Source of the DNA: Cellulomonas triticagri
GTDB lineage: Bacteria; Actinomycetota; Actinomycetes; Actinomycetales; Cellulomonadaceae
Direction of reading: 5' to 3'
Assembly: GCF_003696205.1 (NCBI RefSeq)
Contig: NZ_RFFI01000012.1
Coordinates: forward strand, 1-50,534
DNA length: 50,534 nucleotides
Shown: piece after piece, positions 38,629-48,678 of the stretch
How the letters are laid out: each line of letters begins with the position of its first letter
Numbering within the stretch: position 1 is the first letter of the stretch
Program-made: the position numbers and the translations under genes
The notes under the pieces: model-generated
Told to the model about the DNA's origin: nothing
The model's database searches: none
The model's input: only the letters and a program-made list of their open reading frames with translations

Positions 38629-39473
38629 GGAGCCTGCCCCGCGTCCTGCGCGATCCGGGTGATGTGCAGCGCCAGGTACGCCACCTCGTCGTCGCTGAGC
38701 GTGGCCCGCAGGCGCAGCTCGACGAGCCGGGCCAGCTGGTCGGCCGTCCGCGCCTCCGCGGGGTACGCCCGCCGGATCGCCTCCCCCACCTCGGAGTGCC
38801 GGTGGTCGTCGAGCTGGCGTCCCTGGTGGATGCGGACGAACAGGTACCGCAGGTGGGTGATGAACCGCCCCACGGTCACGCTCCCGGGGACGACCACGAC
38901 CCCGTGGGCCGCGGCGACGACGTCGAGGAACTGCTGGATCAGCCCGGTCATCGTGTAGCTGTGCGCGAGGTCGCCCGTGGCGACGCCGGCGTTCACCAGG
39001 TGCAGCGCCAGCCCGACCGCCTCCGTCCGTGGCAGCGGCACCGGGACGCGCGCGTTGATCGCGGCGAGGAGCGTCGTGGCCTGGGCGTGCTCCTCGCCGT
39101 ACAGCGTCGTCACCTCGGCGAGCAGCGGGTACTCGACCACCTGCCCCGCCCGGGCCCGCTCGAGGGCGAGCCCGACGTGGTCCGCCATGGCGACCACGAG
39201 CGCGGGGCGTGCGGCGAGGCGCTCGAGCCCGACCTCCACCAGCGCCTCGCTGACCAGCTGCACGTGCTCGGGCGGGATGCCCGCGAGCAGCCCCGCGAGG
39301 TGGTCGGGGTCCCGACCGTCGTCCGGGCGGAACACCCGCACGACCCGCTCCTGCACGACCCGGGAACCCGGCTTCGCCTGGAAGCCGAGCCCGCGACCGG
39401 TGAGGATCACCTCGGTCCCGGAGTCGTCGCGGGCGAGCACCAGGTTGTTGTTGAACACGCGGAGCACCTCCAC
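38625..39473 (-). CDS. LicT/BglG family transcriptional antiterminator
   Basis: RNA-binding antiterminator of 282 residues. The N-terminal CAT domain (1-57, VEVLRVFNNNLVLARDDSG) binds the RAT hairpin, and two PRD domains are phosphorylated by the PTS. The regulatory histidines are at positions matching LicT closely: His99 and His158 in PRD1, His207 and His270 in PRD2. GGGAGGG stands five bases before the GTG. It lies downstream of the permease it regulates, and the matching RAT is at 41655-41688. Phosphorylation by the permease would inactivate it when no sugar is present. Confidence 0.94.
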   Translation of the reverse strand: MEVLRVFNNNLVLARDDSGTEVILTGRGLGFQAKPGSRVVQERVVRVFRPDDGRDPDHLAGLLAGIPPEHVQLVSEALVEVGLERLAARPALVVAMADHVGLALERARAGQVVEYPLLAEVTTLYGEEHAQATTLLAAINARVPVPLPRTEAVGLALHLVNAGVATGDLAHSYTMTGLIQQFLDVVAAAHGVVVVPGSVTVGRFITHLRYLFVRIHQGRQLDDHRHSEVGEAIRRAYPAEARTADQLARLVELRLRATLSDDEVAYLALHITRIAQDAGQAP

Positions 39474-39500
39474 GGCGCCCTCCCCTCGTCCAGGTCGGGG

Positions 39501-39530
39501 ACCGTCGCGGGGCGCGTGCCCCGCGACGGT
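39501..39530 (-). other. Intercistronic hairpin between PTS permease and antiterminator genes
   Basis: Perfect 13-bp arms ACCGTCGCGGGGC (39501-39513) and GCCCCGCGACGGT (39518-39530) with a GCGT loop, 13 bases after the permease stop. No T-tract; possible partial terminator or stabiliser lowering regulator yield. Confidence 0.65.
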
Positions 39531-39543
39531 CCGGTGCGGCTGG

Positions 39544-41580
39544 TCAGGCCTCGACGTCGATGACCGTGTCCCCACGCCCGGCCGTGCCGGGTCCGTGCGG
39601 GGTGACCGCCGTGAGCGCGCGGGAGTTGAGCACGGTCACGAGCGTGGTGGTCGCGAACCCGGCGGCCCGCACCGCGTCCAGGTCGACGGTGGCGAGCGCG
39701 TCGCCCGCGGCCACCCGCTGCCCGACCTCGACCGCGACGGCGAAGCCGGCGCCCGCCATCTGCACCGTGTCGACGCCGACGTGCACCAGCACCTCGACAC
39801 CGTCGTCCGTGCGGATGCCGAACGCGTGCCCCGTGTCGGCCACGGTCACCAGCTCGCCCGCGACCGGGGCGACGACCGTGCCGTCGACCGGGACGATGCC
39901 GACCCCGTCGCCCAGCGCGAGCGACGAGAACACGGGGTCGCCGCAGTCCGCGAGCGCGACGACCTCCCCCGCCACCGGGGCGCCGACGGCGGTCGTGACG
40001 GCGACGGTCGCCCCGACGGGGCCGGGACCGCCGGAGCGAGCCGCGCCCGACCCGGGCGTCGGCGTGGCCGCGACGGCCAGCGCGAGGTCGGCCTCCGCCT
40101 GCTCCCGCGCCGCGCGGGCCTCGGCGCGCTGCTCCGGGGTCCGGTAGTCCGAGAGGACGACCAGCAGCATCGACACCGCGAAGGCCGCGGCGACCGCGAT
40201 GACGTAGGTGGGGATCGGGTCGAACACGGGGATCGTCAGCAGCGAGGTGAACGCGAAGGCGTTCGTGTCCACGCCCCCCGCGAGGCCGATGATGAGGCCA
40301 CCCACGAGGCAGCCGACGAGCATGCGGGGGTAGATCCGCTTGAACCGCAGGTGGATGCCGTACAGCGACGGCTCGGAGATGCCGCCGAGCAGACCGGCGG
40401 CCAGCGCACCCGTCGCGGTCTGGCGCATCTGCACGTCGCGGTCCCGGACGGACAGCAGCAGGACGCCGGCGGTCGCGCCGAAGCACGCGAAGTTCCACGC
40501 GCCCATGGGGCCCTGGATGAAGTCGTAGCCGAGGGTGTTCAGGTTGACCAGCATCAGCGCGTTCAGCGGCCAGTGCAGACCGAGCGGCACCAGGAACGGG
40601 TACAGCAGCGGGATCACGATCGCGAACACGAGCGGGGCGTTGCCGTTCAGCCAGGCGAGCGCGTCACCGAGCCCGGAACCGAGCCACACCCCGAGCGGGC
40701 CGAGCAGGAACGCGGTCACCGGGATCATCACGACCATGGACAGCGCCGGGACGAAGACCATCTGCACGTTCTCGGGGAACACCCGCTTGAGCCCGCGGTA
40801 GAGCGGCGCCAGCACCGCGACCATGATCAGCGGGACGAAGACCTGGCCGCCGTACTCGTTCAGCTGCAGCGGCAGGCCGAGCACGTCCGCGACGCAGGCG
40901 GTGGTGCCGAGGGTGTCGTTCGTGGTGCAGACCGTGCTCGCCGCGGAGCTCAGGCTCAGGAACTCCGGTGTCATCACCGCGGCCATCACCGTCGCCCCCA
41001 GCCACGGGTCGACCTGGAGCTTCTTCGCGGCGTTGTACGCCACCATGATCGGCAGGAAGTAGAAGACCCCGCGCCACATCGCGTCGACGAACACCCAGGT
41101 GGCCGGCTTGTCGTCGGCCCGGAAGTCGACGACGCCCAGCGCGTCGAGCACGGCCGCGGTCGCGATGATGAGGGACGCCCCGAGCAGCACCCCGAGCAGC
41201 GGGCGGAACGAGTCCGACAGGTACTCGAACACCGCGTCCAGCCACGCGACGCGACCGCGCCCCCGGGACCGCGCCGCCGCCTTGACCTCGGCGTCGGAGG
41301 CGCGCCCCGTGCCGACGCCCGCCATCGACGGCAGGTGGGTGATCTGGGTGAACACGGTCTGGACCGCACCCCCGACCACGACCTGGTAGCGGTCACCGGA
41401 CTGCGGCACCGCCCCCAGCACCCCCGGCACGGCTTCCAGGGCGGCGCGGTCGACCTGCCCGGCGTCGCGGAGCTCGAACCGCAGCCGGGTGGCGCAGTGG
41501 GTCAGGCTCAGCACGTTCGCCGGTCCGCCGACCGCCTCGATGATGGCTTCTGCTCGGTCACGCGTCGTCGCGGACGTCAT
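39544..41580 (-). CDS. PTS beta-glucoside transporter subunit IIBCA
   Basis: Single-chain sugar permease of the glucose superfamily, beta-glucoside branch, 678 residues. IIB: phospho-cysteine Cys29 in SLTHCATRLRF. IIC: about residues 110-475, with GISEPSLYGIHLRFKR. IIA: about 525-678, with His585 (TGHAFGI) and phospho-His600 (VLVHVGVDTVQM). It imports and phosphorylates an aryl- or oligo-beta-glucoside such as salicin or cellobiose; the exact sugar is inference, and no phospho-beta-glucosidase gene is adjacent, which is unusual for a bgl operon. EI and HPr must be supplied from elsewhere. Controlled by the RAT/terminator leader. Confidence 0.94.
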   Translation of the reverse strand: MTSATTRDRAEAIIEAVGGPANVLSLTHCATRLRFELRDAGQVDRAALEAVPGVLGAVPQSGDRYQVVVGGAVQTVFTQITHLPSMAGVGTGRASDAEVKAAARSRGRGRVAWLDAVFEYLSDSFRPLLGVLLGASLIIATAAVLDALGVVDFRADDKPATWVFVDAMWRGVFYFLPIMVAYNAAKKLQVDPWLGATVMAAVMTPEFLSLSSAASTVCTTNDTLGTTACVADVLGLPLQLNEYGGQVFVPLIMVAVLAPLYRGLKRVFPENVQMVFVPALSMVVMIPVTAFLLGPLGVWLGSGLGDALAWLNGNAPLVFAIVIPLLYPFLVPLGLHWPLNALMLVNLNTLGYDFIQGPMGAWNFACFGATAGVLLLSVRDRDVQMRQTATGALAAGLLGGISEPSLYGIHLRFKRIYPRMLVGCLVGGLIIGLAGGVDTNAFAFTSLLTIPVFDPIPTYVIAVAAAFAVSMLLVVLSDYRTPEQRAEARAAREQAEADLALAVAATPTPGSGAARSGGPGPVGATVAVTTAVGAPVAGEVVALADCGDPVFSSLALGDGVGIVPVDGTVVAPVAGELVTVADTGHAFGIRTDDGVEVLVHVGVDTVQMAGAGFAVAVEVGQRVAAGDALATVDLDAVRAAGFATTTLVTVLNSRALTAVTPHGPGTAGRGDTVIDVEA

Positions 41581-41622
41581 CTGGTACTCCCTCGTAGCAT
41601 CTGTCCGCCGGTGTCCGGGCAC

Positions 41623-41660
41623 AAAAAAGACCTGAGTCGCAGCGCAGCGGCTCAGGTCTT
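41623..41660 (-). terminator. Intrinsic terminator in the PTS leader
   Basis: On the minus strand AAGACCTGAG (41651-41660) pairs perfectly with CTCAGGTCTT (41627-41636) around a 14-base loop and is followed by a run of T (41623-41628). It is the only hairpin with a clear U-tract in the window. It ends 42 bases before the permease ATG, so it would stop transcription unless antitermination occurs. Confidence 0.92.
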
Positions 41661-41688
41661 GCCCCGCGACAACAGCGGGTAACAACCC
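41655..41688 (-). promoter_or_regulatory. Ribonucleic antiterminator (RAT) for the LicT/BglG protein
   Basis: The minus strand reads GGGTTGTTACC at its 5' side and GGGGCAAGACC at its 3' side, the hallmarks of BglG/LicT RAT hairpins (GG-TTGTTAC ... GGCAA-ACC). The 3' end overlaps the first six bases of the terminator's left arm, so protein binding here would prevent the terminator from folding. Confidence 0.9.
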
Positions 41689-41719
41689 TGGTGATCGAAC
41701 GACTCAGGTTCGCGCGGCG

Positions 41720-41725
41720 ACTGTA
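41720..41725 (-). promoter_or_regulatory. -10 element for the PTS operon (probable)
   Basis: TACAGT on the minus strand, about 30 bases upstream of the RAT; no good -35 is visible. Confidence 0.4.
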
Positions 41726-41869
41726 CCGAGCCGTGCACCGAGCCCCCGTGGGACCTTCGTCCCGAATCGGGCAGACCGTCGCGCACGCTGAGCACCCACC
41801 ACGTGACGTCGCACTCATCTGCGGTCCTGTCCCGGGGGTGAGGGTCCCCTCACTCGTAGACTCGACCCC

Positions 41870-42481
41870 GTGAGCGAGACGGCGGCGACGTACGGCATGG
41901 GCGGGTGGCCCTTCTGGGCCGTCATCGTCGGGCTGTTCGTCATCGTCATGGCGCGCTCGCACCTGTTCTACTGGCTCGGCCGGAGCGTCGCCGGCGGCGC
42001 GACCCGCCTCGCGGAGCGGTCGACGCCGGCCCTCGCGCCTGCGGCGGGCCAGAGGCCGCACGTCGAGGGCGCGCCCGCGGCCGAGCGCTCCGCGCTCCCC
42101 CTGCCGCACCGGCCGGACGACGACCGGACCGGCGTCGGGGCCTCCGTCCTGCGGCTCGCGCACACCCCGGGCGCGCAGCGCGGGCTCGCGCTCGTGCACC
42201 GGTTCGGGCCGTTCGCGGTGACGCTCGCCTACCTCACCGTCGGCGTGCAGACCGCCGTGTTCGTCGGCTCCGGCCTGCTCCGGATGCCCTACCCACGGTT
42301 CCTCGTCGCGTCCGTGCCGGGCAGCGTCGCGTGGGCGTTCATCTGGGGCACCATCGGGCTCGGCGCGTTCTGGGCCGCCGCACGCCTCGCCGCCGCGTCC
42401 CCGTGGGCGCTCGCCGCCGCGGTGCTCCTGCTGGCCGCAGCCGCCGTGGCGATCACCCACCACCGCCGCACCCGCCGCTGA
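41870..42481 (+). CDS. DedA-like (VTT domain) membrane protein, divergent
   Basis: A 203-residue membrane protein. The C-terminal half (LVHRFGPFAVTLAYLTVGVQ, then GSGLLRMPYPRFLVASVPGS) resembles the DedA/SNARE-associated VTT domain, members of which are lipid scramblases or undecaprenyl-phosphate flippases. The N-terminal half has one helix and YWLGRSVAGGATR, but the usual re-entrant acidic motif is not evident, and a 50-residue hydrophilic Pro/Ala-rich linker interrupts the domain. The GTG start has TAGACT (41857-41862) seven bases upstream. It diverges from the PTS operon. Confidence 0.75.
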   Translation: MSETAATYGMGGWPFWAVIVGLFVIVMARSHLFYWLGRSVAGGATRLAERSTPALAPAAGQRPHVEGAPAAERSALPLPHRPDDDRTGVGASVLRLAHTPGAQRGLALVHRFGPFAVTLAYLTVGVQTAVFVGSGLLRMPYPRFLVASVPGSVAWAFIWGTIGLGAFWAAARLAAASPWALAAAVLLLAAAAVAITHHRRTRR

Positions 42482-42498
42482 CCCGGCAGCCCTCGCCC

Positions 42499-42568
42499 GC
42501 GAGGTCGAGGGGTTCCCGCGAGGTCGAGGGGTTCCGGACCACCGATCCGGGGAAACCCTCGACCTCGC
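42499..42568. repeat. GAGGTCG-type intergenic inverted repeat, locus C
   Basis: Two direct copies of GCGAGGTCGAGGGGTTCC (42499-42516 and 42518-42535) face one inverted copy GGAAACCCTCGACCTCGC (42551-42568), between the convergent DedA-like and PBP genes. Either direct copy can pair with the inverted one. Probable bidirectional 3' end. Confidence 0.75.
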
Positions 42569-42572
42569 GGGG

Positions 42573-44906
42573 TCAGCCGCGGGAGAGGTAGAGCGTGACG
42601 GTGGTGCCGGGGTCCGCGCTGCCGATCCGGCTCTGGGTCGCGACGGTGCCCGCCGGGAGGGTGGACGACGTGCTCCCCGCGACGAACGGCTCGAAGCCCG
42701 CATCCCGGATCGCCGCGACGGCAGACGCCTCGTCCTGCCCGATCACGGACGGGACGGTGCCCGCGGCGCTGCCCGTGCCCGTCGCGTCCGCCCGCGACGG
42801 CGCGGCGAACCCGGGGTTCGGCTCCCCGTCCGCGAGGGCCTGGTCCATGAACCGCTTCCAGGACGCCCCGGCGAGGGTCGCGCCGTAGACGTAGCGGATG
42901 CGCTTGCCGTCGACCACCACGTTCTGCATCGGCGTGAACGAGTCCGGGTACCCGGCCCAGGTCGCGGCGGCGAGCCGGGGCGTGTACCCGACGAACCAGG
43001 TCTGCTCGTTGCGGCTCGTCGTGCCGGTCTTGCCCGCGGCGGGGTACGAGGGCGTGCCGAGCTCGCGTCCGGTGCCCTGCCAGACGCCGCCGAGCGCGTC
43101 GTTCAGCTGCGCGGCCACCTGGGGGTCGATCGCCTGCCGGCACCCCGCGTCCGGGACGGGCAGCTCCGCGCCGTCGCGGTCCTGCACCCGGGTGATCGCG
43201 ATCGGCGCGCAGTACAGGCCGTCCGCCGCGAACGCGGCGTACGCCCCGGCGAGCGCCAGGGGCGTCGTCGAGTCGGAGCCGAGGACGTTGGCCGCGAAGG
43301 CGTCGAACGGCTCGCCCTCCCGGGCGCGCGAGGACTGCGTGACGCCGAGGTCGGCCGCGCCGTCCATGATGTCGCAGAGGTCGAGCTCCATGGCCATCGA
43401 GACGTAGGCCAGGTTCACGGAGCGACGGGTCGCCTCCCGCACCGTCATCGTCCCGGAGGCGGCACCCTCGGCGTTGCCCACGCGCCAGGACTGGCTCGAG
43501 AGCCGCGACCCGCACGCGGTGAACTGGTTGGTGTTCACGGTGCGGGGCGTCCCGTCGACGCGGCGCTCGAGGCCCTTGCCCTGGCGCAGCCACTCCAGCA
43601 GCGTGAACGGCTTGAACGTGGAGCCCGGCGCGAACCCGCCCGAGCCGCCGTAGGAGTACGAGGTGTTGTAGTTCACCGACACGTGCCGGTCGGCCGCCTC
43701 GGCGGTGTTGTCGAAGACGCGGTTCTGCGCCATCGCGAGGATCTTGCCGCTGCCAGGCTGGACGACCGACATCGCCGAGCCCACGCCCGAGCGGTCCTCG
43801 ACGGGGACGCCTCGCTTGACCTCCTCGTCGGCGAGCGTCTGCAACCGGGGGTCGAGCGTCGTGGTGATGACGAGCCCGCCGCGGTACAGCAGGTCCTCCC
43901 GCTCCTCGGGGGTCTCACCGAAGGCGGGGTCGTGCCGGATGACGTGCGCCACGTAGTCGCAGAAGAACCCCGAGCCCGCGACGACCTCGTCCGCGGACAT
44001 GCAGCCGCTGCGCGCCTCGCTGACGTGCAGCGTGTCGGCCAGCGGGGTGGCCACCGCCGCGTCGTGCTCCGCCGGGGTGATGTACTCCTGGTCGCGCAGC
44101 AGCATGAGCACCGTGTCGCGGCGTTGCTGCGTCGCCTCGGGGTGGCGCGTGGGGTCGAGCGCCGTCGGGCTCTGCGTGATCCCGGCGATCGTCGCGGACT
44201 CCACCAGGTCGAGGTCGGCGGCGGGCTTGCTGAAGTACCGCTGGGCCGCCGACTCCACGCCGTAGATCCCCGCGCCGAACGGCGCGATGTTGAGGTAGGC
44301 CTCGAGGATCTCGTTCTTGGAGAGCTCCTTCTCCAGCGCGATCGCGAGGCGCGCCTCGCGGAGCTTGCGCGCGTACCCGGCGGTGCCGTGGGACTCGCTG
44401 GCGGCCCGCGCGCTCTCGGCGTCGCCGTCCCGGACCGAGCGGTCGACGAGGACGTTCTTCACGTACTGCTGGGTCAGGGTCGAGCCGCCCTGCACGCCGT
44501 CGTCGCCGAGCTGGTTGCGGACCACCGCGCGCAGCATCCCCGCGGGGTCCACGCCGCCGTGCTGGAAGAACCGCCGGTCCTCGGTGGCCACCACCGCGTC
44601 CCGGAGGTGCTGGGCGACGTCCGCCAGCGGGACGACCACCCGGTTCTCGGCGAAGAACTCCGCGAGGGCGGTGCCGTCCGCCGCGAGCATGGTCGACCGC
44701 TGGGACAGCGGACGGCGCTCGAGGTGGGCGGGCAGGTCCTCGAGGACCTCCTCCGCCGAGTCGGTCGCGGTCCGGGCCGCCGCGACGCCCGGCATCAGCA
44801 GCCCGGCGACGACGATCCCGCCGACCCCCGACGCGAGCAGGAAGGACAGCAGCAGCGCGAGCACCTGCGCGGGGGTCGCGTGCCGCCGCGGATCGGGAAC
44901 AGCCAT
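42573..44906 (-). CDS. Class A penicillin-binding protein with C-terminal PASTA domain (PonA-like)
   Basis: Bifunctional cell-wall synthase of 777 residues. One N-terminal transmembrane helix (about 15-45), a GT51 glycosyltransferase (AVVATEDRRFFQHGGVD and GGSTLTQQYVKN), a transpeptidase with the Ser nucleophile in PGSTFKPF, SVN in RRSVNLAYVS, and KTG in AGKTGTTSRNEQTW, then a PASTA domain (about 710-777) beginning VPSVIGQDEASAVAAI. The ATG at 44906 is chosen over one 16 codons upstream because TACCGT (44913-44918) lies six bases before it. Confidence 0.94.
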   Translation of the reverse strand: MAVPDPRRHATPAQVLALLLSFLLASGVGGIVVAGLLMPGVAAARTATDSAEEVLEDLPAHLERRPLSQRSTMLAADGTALAEFFAENRVVVPLADVAQHLRDAVVATEDRRFFQHGGVDPAGMLRAVVRNQLGDDGVQGGSTLTQQYVKNVLVDRSVRDGDAESARAASESHGTAGYARKLREARLAIALEKELSKNEILEAYLNIAPFGAGIYGVESAAQRYFSKPAADLDLVESATIAGITQSPTALDPTRHPEATQQRRDTVLMLLRDQEYITPAEHDAAVATPLADTLHVSEARSGCMSADEVVAGSGFFCDYVAHVIRHDPAFGETPEEREDLLYRGGLVITTTLDPRLQTLADEEVKRGVPVEDRSGVGSAMSVVQPGSGKILAMAQNRVFDNTAEAADRHVSVNYNTSYSYGGSGGFAPGSTFKPFTLLEWLRQGKGLERRVDGTPRTVNTNQFTACGSRLSSQSWRVGNAEGAASGTMTVREATRRSVNLAYVSMAMELDLCDIMDGAADLGVTQSSRAREGEPFDAFAANVLGSDSTTPLALAGAYAAFAADGLYCAPIAITRVQDRDGAELPVPDAGCRQAIDPQVAAQLNDALGGVWQGTGRELGTPSYPAAGKTGTTSRNEQTWFVGYTPRLAAATWAGYPDSFTPMQNVVVDGKRIRYVYGATLAGASWKRFMDQALADGEPNPGFAAPSRADATGTGSAAGTVPSVIGQDEASAVAAIRDAGFEPFVAGSTSSTLPAGTVATQSRIGSADPGTTVTLYLSRG

Positions 44907-45017
44907 CCGCACACGGTAGGAACGCCGGACCCGCACGGCCGACACCCGCGGCAACCGCGTAGGTGCTGCGGTGACGACCTCCGGGACACCCCGTGAAGAC
45001 CCGGTGCGCGGGGTCGG

Positions 45018-45794
45018 CTAGGTCGTCGCGGGCTGGTCCACGGCCCCGCCGTAGCGGCGGTCCCGGCGGGCGTAGGTCTCGACCGCGCGCCACAGGTGCC
45101 GCCGGTCGACGTCCGGCCACGGCTCGTCGAGGAACACCATCTCCGCGTACGCGGCCTGCCAGATCATGAAGTTCGACGTCCGCTGCTCGCCGGAGGAGCG
45201 CAGGAACAGGTCGACGTCCGGCAGGTCGGGCTCGTCCAGGTACCGCTGGACCGTCTTCTCGGACACCTTGTCCGCCTTGAGGCGGCCGGCGGCGACGTCC
45301 TGCGCGATGGCCTTGGCGGCGTCGGCGATCTCGGCCCGGCCGCCGTAGTTGACGCACATCGTCAGCGTGCAGGTCGTGTTGCCGGCGGTCAGCCGCTCCG
45401 CCTCCTCGAGCTCCGAGATGACGGACCGCCACAGCCGCGGCCGCCGCCCCGCCCAGCGCACCCGCACGCCCCAGTCGTTCATCACGTCCCGACGGCGGCG
45501 CAGCACGTCCCGGTTGAAGCCCATGAGGAAGCGCACCTCCTCGGGCGACCGCGACCAGTTCTCCGTGGAGAACGCGTACGCCGACACGTGCGTCACGCCG
45601 ACCTCGATGGCCCCGGCGACGACGTCGAGCAGCGACGCCTCCCCCGCGGCGTGCCCCGCGGTGCGCGGCAGACCCCGGGCGTTGGCCCAGCGGCCGTTGC
45701 CGTCCATGACGATCGCGACGTGCTTCGGCACGAGCTCCTTCGGGAGCACGGGCGGGCGGGCCCCGCTCGGGTGCGGGGGCGGCGGAACCGGCAT
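45018..45794 (-). CDS. uppS: Isoprenyl transferase (cis-prenyl diphosphate synthase, UppS type)
   Basis: Elongates isoprenyl diphosphate to the lipid carrier used for cell-wall synthesis; 258 residues. [13 protein letters not shown] with catalytic Asp31, FSTENWSRS and the C-terminal [15 protein letters not shown] are all present. Chain length (C50 or C55) cannot be read. The ATG overlaps the recO stop as TGATG, the usual actinobacterial recO-uppS pairing. It lies just upstream of the PBP gene, which uses its product. Confidence 0.95.
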   Translation of the reverse strand: MPVPPPPHPSGARPPVLPKELVPKHVAIVMDGNGRWANARGLPRTAGHAAGEASLLDVVAGAIEVGVTHVSAYAFSTENWSRSPEEVRFLMGFNRDVLRRRRDVMNDWGVRVRWAGRRPRLWRSVISELEEAERLTAGNTTCTLTMCVNYGGRAEIADAAKAIAQDVAAGRLKADKVSEKTVQRYLDEPDLPDVDLFLRSSGEQRTSNFMIWQAAYAEMVFLDEPWPDVDRRHLWRAVETYARRDRRYGGAVDQPATT

Positions 45795-46525
45795 CAGACC
45801 CTCTCGACCAGCGGCAGCGAGCGCAGCGTGCGCTCCAGGTGGAACTGCGAGTACGCGGAGACCATCCCGTTGCCCTCCTTGCGGTGCCGCTCGGCGGACG
45901 CGTCCGCCACGGCCCAGTCCCCGGCGAGCAGGGCGGCGAGCAGCCGGAACGTCTCCGGGGCGGGCGCGGTCGCGCCGGGCGGACGGCACGCCCCGCAGAC
46001 GGCACCGCCCTGCGCGACCGCGAACGAGTGGTGCGGGCCCGGGCGACCGCAGCGTGCGCAGTCGGTGAACGACGGGGCCCAGCCCGCGATGGCGAGCGCG
46101 CGCAGCAGGTAGGAGTCGAGCACCAGGCCCGGCGCGTGGTCGCGCTGCGCGAGCGCCCGCACCGCCCCGACCAGCAGCCAGTACTGCTGGACGGCGGGCT
46201 CGCGCTCGGCCTCGACCAGCCGCTCGGCGGTCTCCAGCATCACGGTGCCCGCCGTGTACAGCGCGTAGTCCTCGCACACCGGCCGCCCGTAGGCGCCCAG
46301 CGTCTCGACCTGGGTGACGACGTCGAGGTTGCGGCCCGTGTTCAGCTGCACGTCGATGTGCATGAACGGCTCCAGCCGCGACCCGAACCGCGAGGTCGTC
46401 CGGCGCACGCCCTTGCCGACCGCGCGGACCTTGCCGTGGGTGCGGGTCAGGAGGGTGACGATCCGGTCCGCCTCCCCGAGCTTGTGGGTGCGCAGCACGA
46501 TCGCCTCGTCGCGGTAGAGGCTCAC
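45794..46525 (-). CDS. recO: DNA repair protein RecO
   Basis: Loads RecA at gaps with RecR; 243 residues. The N-terminal OB fold starts [19 protein letters not shown], and four cysteines in [11 protein letters not shown] and [11 protein letters not shown] form the expected zinc site. I chose the GTG at 46525 because the conserved sequence begins exactly there and GACAAT (46533-46538) lies seven bases upstream. Longer starts (up to 46615) would run through that promoter. Confidence 0.93.
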   Translation of the reverse strand: MSLYRDEAIVLRTHKLGEADRIVTLLTRTHGKVRAVGKGVRRTTSRFGSRLEPFMHIDVQLNTGRNLDVVTQVETLGAYGRPVCEDYALYTAGTVMLETAERLVEAEREPAVQQYWLLVGAVRALAQRDHAPGLVLDSYLLRALAIAGWAPSFTDCARCGRPGPHHSFAVAQGGAVCGACRPPGATAPAPETFRLLAALLAGDWAVADASAERHRKEGNGMVSAYSQFHLERTLRSLPLVERV

Positions 46526-46628
46526 GTGCACCATTGTCCCCCGTCCCGCCGACACCGGCGCGCAGGTGGACGGAGTGTTCGCCGTCCGCGTGCGGCACCC
46601 ACCCGCCACGCGCACACCCCGGACGTGC

Positions 46629-46682
46629 AGGCGCCCGGTCCCGCGCGCGCCGGTGGGCGCTGGCGTGCGGGACCGGGCGCCT
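46629..46682 (-). terminator. Hairpin downstream of leuA
   Basis: Perfect 16-bp arms AGGCGCCCGGTCCCGC (46629-46644) and GCGGGACCGGGCGCCT (46667-46682), 50 bases past the leuA stop, with a 22-base GC-rich loop and no T-run. Probable 3' end of the leuA transcript. Confidence 0.65.
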
Positions 46683-46732
46683 CGGGGCCGGTCAGGGGTG
46701 GCGACCGCCCCGTCCTGGGGCGCGCAGCCGGG

Positions 46733-48565
<1,833 letters not shown>

Positions 48566-48581
<16 letters not shown>

Positions 48582-48613
48582 CAGCGAAGAAGGAGGCTGC
48601 GGGTCGTGAGCAC
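48566..48613 (-). CDS. leuA leader peptide (15 residues, three consecutive Leu)
   Basis: GTG-started mini-gene encoding MLTTRSLLLRCRDEA, ending 72 bases before leuA. The consecutive leucine codons are CTC CTT CTT; CTT is very rare in such a GC-rich genome, which would sharpen stalling when leucyl-tRNA is short. TATGGT (48620-48625) lies six bases before the GTG, so the leader itself looks leaderless. Similar leucine-rich leader peptides before leuA are known in other actinobacteria. Confidence 0.85.
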
Positions 48614-48678
48614 ATCTGCACCATACTCCGCACCCCCGGACGCCCCGCAACCGCTCACGATGCGGACACCCGCCGCGC

